Shown here piece by piece: positions 60,653 through 64,000 of a stretch of 64,000 nucleotides of DNA; positions within the stretch are counted from its first letter, which is position 1, and every line of letters starts with the position of its first letter. Under the pieces are notes generated by a model that saw only the letters and a program-made list of their open reading frames with translations, searched no databases and had not been told where the DNA came from. Origin of the DNA: Fodinibius saliphilus (GTDB taxonomy: Bacteria; Bacteroidota; Rhodothermia; Balneolales; Balneolaceae); NCBI RefSeq assembly GCF_005869845.1, contig NZ_VAWF01000003.1:1-64000 (forward strand), given 5' to 3'. Position numbers and translations under genes: made by a program.

Positions 60653-61918
60653 CTATTCATCCGTAACAATACTGTCGATAAATTCGGGGCTGTGAGGATC
60701 AAGTTCATCCAGCTTCAGCTCGTGGCCCATTTTGTCACGCTTTGTTTTTAGGTATTTTACGTTTTCAGGATAGGCACCCACTTCAATAGGTACGCTTTCA
60801 ACCATCTCTAGTCCAAAGCTTTTGAGTCCCACACGTTTTACCGGATTGTTGGTCATCAGCCGCAGCTTAGAAATATCCAGTGAACGCAGGATCTGGGCTC
60901 CAACCCCATAGTCACGGGCGTCAGGTTCAAATCCTAGGGCTTCATTGGCTTCTACCGTGTCCATGCCCTTCTCTTGTAGGCTATAAGCTTTAAGCTTGTT
61001 TATCAGGCCAATACCGCGACCTTCCTGGTTCATGTACAGTACAACACCCTGACCTTCTTTTTCAACCTGTAGCAACGCCTGGTGCAGCTGCTCACCGCAA
61101 TCGCAGCGCTTGGAGCCAAAAATGTCGCCTGTCATACACGAAGAGTGCACGCGAACAAGAACAGGATCTCCTTCTTCCCATTCTCCTTTGGCCAGCGCCA
61201 GGTGATGATCGCCGGTAAGGCGCTCCTCAAAAGCATGGAGGGTAAAGTCGCCATAAATAGTGGGCAGATCTACATCAACAATTTTACGGACCAGCGATTC
61301 ATTTTCCATGCGATAGGAGATGAGGTCTTTAATGCTGATTAACTTCATATCGAATTCATCAGCAATTTCTACCAGATCCGGCAGGCGCGCCATTGCTCCA
61401 TTGTCTTTCATAATCTCGCAGATAATGCCAGCAGGCTCCATGTCGGCCAGCCGTGCCAGGTCAATAGCTGCTTCAGTATGTCCGGCGCGGCGGAGTACAC
61501 CGCCATTGGTACCGATAAGCGGGAAAATGTGTCCCGGTCGGCGAAAATCTTCCGGGTTCGATTCACGTTTGATCATCTCCTTAATCGTATTAGCTCGATC
61601 TGAGGCAGAGATCCCGGTAGTTGTTAATTCTTTATGATCGATAGAAACCGTAAAAGCGGCTTCATCAGGGTCGGCACCGTCAGTCACCATATAGTCGAGA
61701 TCAAGCTCATACGCTTTTTCCCGGGTAATAGGCACGCAAATGAGTCCGCGTCCATATTTGGCCATCAGGTTAACGGCTTCGGTTGTGACCTTTTCTGCAG
61801 CCATAACAAAGTCGCCTTCGTTTTCGCGGTCTTCATCATCCGCGACAATAACCATACGACCATTTTTAATATCCTCAATAGCCGATTCTATGCTATCGAA
61901 TTCAATTTCACCGGACAT
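60653..61918 (-). CDS. ribBA: RibBA: DHBP synthase / GTP cyclohydrolase II
   Basis: A bifunctional enzyme of 421 residues in riboflavin synthesis. The N-terminal half (about 1-205) is RibB, making DHBP from ribulose 5-phosphate, with [18 protein letters not shown] and [19 protein letters not shown]. The C-terminal half is RibA, converting GTP, with the zinc Cys motif [20 protein letters not shown] (partial) and [16 protein letters not shown]. Both motif sets are complete. It follows yajC by 20 bases. No FMN riboswitch is visible upstream, where the gap is too short. Confidence 0.96.
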   Translation of the reverse strand: MSGEIEFDSIESAIEDIKNGRMVIVADDEDRENEGDFVMAAEKVTTEAVNLMAKYGRGLICVPITREKAYELDLDYMVTDGADPDEAAFTVSIDHKELTTTGISASDRANTIKEMIKRESNPEDFRRPGHIFPLIGTNGGVLRRAGHTEAAIDLARLADMEPAGIICEIMKDNGAMARLPDLVEIADEFDMKLISIKDLISYRMENESLVRKIVDVDLPTIYGDFTLHAFEERLTGDHHLALAKGEWEEGDPVLVRVHSSCMTGDIFGSKRCDCGEQLHQALLQVEKEGQGVVLYMNQEGRGIGLINKLKAYSLQEKGMDTVEANEALGFEPDARDYGVGAQILRSLDISKLRLMTNNPVKRVGLKSFGLEMVESVPIEVGAYPENVKYLKTKRDKMGHELKLDELDPHSPEFIDSIVTDE

Positions 61919-61938
61919 AATATTACTGGATAAGCTTA

Positions 61939-62250
61939 TTAATCTTGATTCGGATTTACATCCGCAATAGAACTCTTTTTGAATCGGGCTTTAACTCCAC
62001 TGTCGATCTCAGCAAGAACAGTATCGTCATCAACACTTTTAACTTTAGCGATCATGCCGCCTGAAGTTATAATTTTATCACCCTTTTCAAGGTTGTTAAC
62101 TTTCTCCTCAATTTCTTTCTGTTGCTGTTTTTGAGGACGAATAATAAAGAAATAAAAGATAGCAAAAATAGCCCCGAGGAAGATCAGATTCATCCATCCT
62201 CCACCACCCCCTTCAGGGGCTCCCATCAAAAGTAACGCAATATTGAACAT
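61939..62250 (-). CDS. yajC: YajC, preprotein translocase accessory subunit
   Basis: A 103-residue single-helix inner-membrane protein associated with SecDF. The helix [20 protein letters not shown] is followed by the family motif [25 protein letters not shown] and [14 protein letters not shown] end. Normal length. It lies before ribBA with a 20-base gap on the minus strand; SecD and SecF are not in the window. Confidence 0.93.
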   Translation of the reverse strand: MFNIALLLMGAPEGGGGGWMNLIFLGAIFAIFYFFIIRPQKQQQKEIEEKVNNLEKGDKIITSGGMIAKVKSVDDDTVLAEIDSGVKARFKKSSIADVNPNQD

Positions 62251-62564
62251 GAAATAATTAGTTTTATTACAGCTGATTGTTAAAAATAGCTACTAAAGAT
62301 ACCATTTTTGCCGGCCTGCTCCAATTTTACGAGATGATAAAAAGGCAATCCGCAGCAGCTAAGCCGAATTTCCCATAGAAGGCTTTGTAAAACTAGCTTG
62401 TCATCCTCAACTCAGTTCAGGATCTTGGTTTAAACACCTATAACTGCATTGTAAGATTCTGAAACAAGGTCAGAATGACAAATGGAGATAGTTTCGCAAA
62501 GCCCTCTCACATTTAAATTTCTTGGTTAGAATTCCGGACTTCTGGCTGTAGATACAACTGCGAC
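62251..62564. other. Intergenic region with inverted-repeat element
   Basis: 314 bases between the fad gene (ending at 62565) and yajC. It is filled mainly by the 123-base inverted repeat at 62381-62503; no gene is seen. Confidence 0.65.
62381..62503. repeat. Intergenic inverted-repeat element (REP/MITE-like)
   Basis: The outer arms GGCTTTGTAAAACTA (62381-62395) and TAGTTTCGCAAAGCC (62489-62503) pair at 13 of 15 positions. Inside them, GTCATCCTCAACTCAGTTCA pairs imperfectly with a matching TCTGAAACAAGGTCAGAATGAC-like segment near 62457-62479. The core resembles GTCATCCTGAAC.. / TTCAGAATGAC elements that recur in intergenic regions of many bacteria. Only one copy is present here. Confidence 0.6.
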
Positions 62565-64000
62565 TTAATCCTGGTGGAATTTTTTATCTGATTCCGCATA
62601 TTTTTTTAGGATATCGGCCGGTGTAAATCGGGCTCCGTGTTTTTGCTCGTAATTTTGTAGACGTTCGACAATAGTACCAGCCCCTTCGCGGTCGATGTAG
62701 CGGAACGGTCCGCCGAGGAATGGGGGAAATCCAAGTCCCAGTACAGCCCCAAGATCACCGTCAACGGGGTACCGTAAAATATCTTCTTGCAGGCACCAGG
62801 CGGCCTCATTGACCATAGTCAGCGTCATGCGCTGCTGCACGGTTTCGGCATCCATGGAAGTGCGCCCGGAGCCCCCGAAAAATTCATAAATATCCTCATT
62901 GGGTGCATCTTTCTTGGTTTCTCCGTTTTTCTGTTTGTAGCGGTAAAATCCTTTTTGATTCTTCCGACCTTTGTAGCCCGCCTCAAAAAGTTCTTCCGGT
63001 TTGGTACTGGGATTTACCCCGCGTTCAGCAAAAAGCTCATTGAGTACTTTGGTAATGTGGGCTGCCACATCAATACCCACTTCATCAAAGAGTGCCGCCG
63101 GCCCCACCGGAAAGCCGAAGTCTTTCATATGGCTGTCCAGCTCTTTAATAGCAATGCCTTCTTCAAGCAGCATCAGGGCTTCATTCATAAAGGGGGAGAG
63201 GATACGGGTAGTATAAAAGCCCGGTCCGTCATTTACTACAATCACATGCTTGCCCTGCTGAATGCCTACTTCTCGTGCTGTAGCGGTAACCCAGTCGGCG
63301 GTTTGATCTGTGGTGATAATTTCGAGCAGTGGCATCTTGGGCACCGGCGAAAAGTAGTGCATGCCCACCACCTGGTCCGGACGGTCGGCAGCATCTGCAA
63401 TGTCCCCAATAGGCAGGGAGGAGGTATTCGAAGCAAAGATAGTGTGGTCCGATGTGGCCTCCTCCACTTCCTGTAATATCGATTGTTTGAGATCCAGGTC
63501 CTCAAAAACGGCCTCGATAACCAGGTCCGTATTTTTAAAGCCCTTGTAGGTTTCCGTAGGAGTTACCAGGCTGGAGATGCGATCTCGTTCAAAAGAGGAG
63601 ATAATATGTTTCTCGCGTTTCTTTTCCAGCCGTTGCCAGATATCTTTCTTGCCTTCTCCGGCCTGTTCCACGGTTTGGTCTTTCAGTAAAACGCGGTAGT
63701 CATTATTGGCACTTACATCTGCAATACCCGAGCCCATGAGCCCGGCCCCAAGCACGCCAATTTTTTCGACTTCCCGAACCTTATCTTCGTCGGAATTTTT
63801 CTTGGCCCCCTGCATGGCAAAGAAGAGGTTTACCAGGGCTTTTGATTCCGGGGTGGCTGCCAGCTTACCAAAGTTGACGGACTCCAGCTCAAGTCCGGCT
63901 TCCATACCGTTTTCATAGCCCTCTTTTACGCAATCAATAATTTTGTCGGGGGCAGGGTAATTTCCTTTGGTTTTGGATTTTGAACGCTTGCGGGCCTGGG
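62565..64000 (-). CDS. Fatty-acid oxidation multifunctional enzyme, N-truncated by window edge
   Basis: Part of a FadJ/FadB-like enzyme (3-hydroxyacyl-CoA dehydrogenase with, in full-length members, an N-terminal enoyl-CoA hydratase domain). The frame is open to the right edge, so the N-terminal hydratase part lies outside. Visible are the NAD-binding site (GVLGAGLMGSGIADVSA), the catalytic region SNTSSLPIGDIA and HYFSPVPKMPLLEII, and the C-terminal domain with GFPPFLGGPFRYID. It runs NAD-linked beta-oxidation in the cytoplasm. The usual partner thiolase is not in the window. Confidence 0.94.
   Translation of the reverse strand, partial: QARKRSKSKTKGNYPAPDKIIDCVKEGYENGMEAGLELESVNFGKLAATPESKALVNLFFAMQGAKKNSDEDKVREVEKIGVLGAGLMGSGIADVSANNDYRVLLKDQTVEQAGEGKKDIWQRLEKKREKHIISSFERDRISSLVTPTETYKGFKNTDLVIEAVFEDLDLKQSILQEVEEATSDHTIFASNTSSLPIGDIADAADRPDQVVGMHYFSPVPKMPLLEIITTDQTADWVTATAREVGIQQGKHVIVVNDGPGFYTTRILSPFMNEALMLLEEGIAIKELDSHMKDFGFPVGPAALFDEVGIDVAAHITKVLNELFAERGVNPSTKPEELFEAGYKGRKNQKGFYRYKQKNGETKKDAPNEDIYEFFGGSGRTSMDAETVQQRMTLTMVNEAAWCLQEDILRYPVDGDLGAVLGLGFPPFLGGPFRYIDREGAGTIVERLQNYEQKHGARFTPADILKKYAESDKKFHQD

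Overview
The window reads as a chromosomal segment of a flagellated member of the Bacteroidota/FCB assemblage, most likely Balneolales or a relative (Balneola, Gracilimonas or Fodinibius type). Evidence: families largely confined to that assemblage (DUF4293, DUF4292, DUF5686 with a carboxypeptidase-like N-domain, TonB receptor with the same N-domain), a secreted protease with a type IX (Por) sorting tail, TAnnTTTG-like promoter elements, frequent weak ribosome binding sites and TTG starts, yet also a flagellin gene, which classical Bacteroidetes lack. The assignment is an inference from gene content. Most of the window is AT-rich; the flagellin at the left edge and the ileS to fad region on the right look visibly more GC-rich.

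Layout. 1-0.8 kb: 3' end of a flagellin gene and its terminator. 0.9-2.5 kb: pyrR-pyrB. 2.5-4.8 kb: GAF histidine kinase facing an EamA transporter. 4.85-11.9 kb: a TetR-controlled tripartite RND efflux operon (tetR, tolC-like, adaptor, permease) carrying two near-identical 13-bp palindromes, one before tetR and one just before the efflux genes. 12-17.5 kb: DUF4293 and EamA genes, a TonB-dependent receptor and an MltF-like lytic transglycosylase. 17.5-20 kb: an RsbV-RsbW-RsbU-like partner-switching operon. 20-25.7 kb: a hydrolase, a SPOR lipoprotein, a ferric-iron-type ABC permease/ATPase pair and a c-type cytochrome lipoprotein. 25.7-31.1 kb: a DUF5686 outer-membrane protein, a HisKA_2 kinase and an OmpA/thrombospondin-3 lipoprotein.

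31.2-40.4 kb is the most unusual part: tRNA-Ala(GGC), an intact integrase-like gene that has lost most of the expected catalytic residues and is preceded by a strong palindrome, then a compact same-strand four-gene cluster (secreted Ig/FN3-like protein, FecR-domain protein, large Ig-plus-beta-barrel outer-membrane protein, CHASE2 class III nucleotide cyclase), then the 4.5S SRP RNA gene. The cluster looks like an envelope-spanning second-messenger sensor.

40.4-55.9 kb: YpdA-type flavoprotein, YheT-type hydrolase, thioesterase, S8 protease with Por tail, gamma-glutamyltransferase, a TPR/DUF4292/EnvC-like operon, a BtuF-like protein without signal peptide, and an overlapping fructosamine-kinase/LMW-phosphatase pair suggestive of protein deglycation. 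56-64 kb: ileS (type 2)-dksA-like-lspA, then on the minus strand yajC-ribBA, an intergenic inverted-repeat element, and a fatty-acid oxidation multifunctional enzyme cut by the right edge. No CRISPR array, rRNA, insertion sequence or complete prophage was seen.
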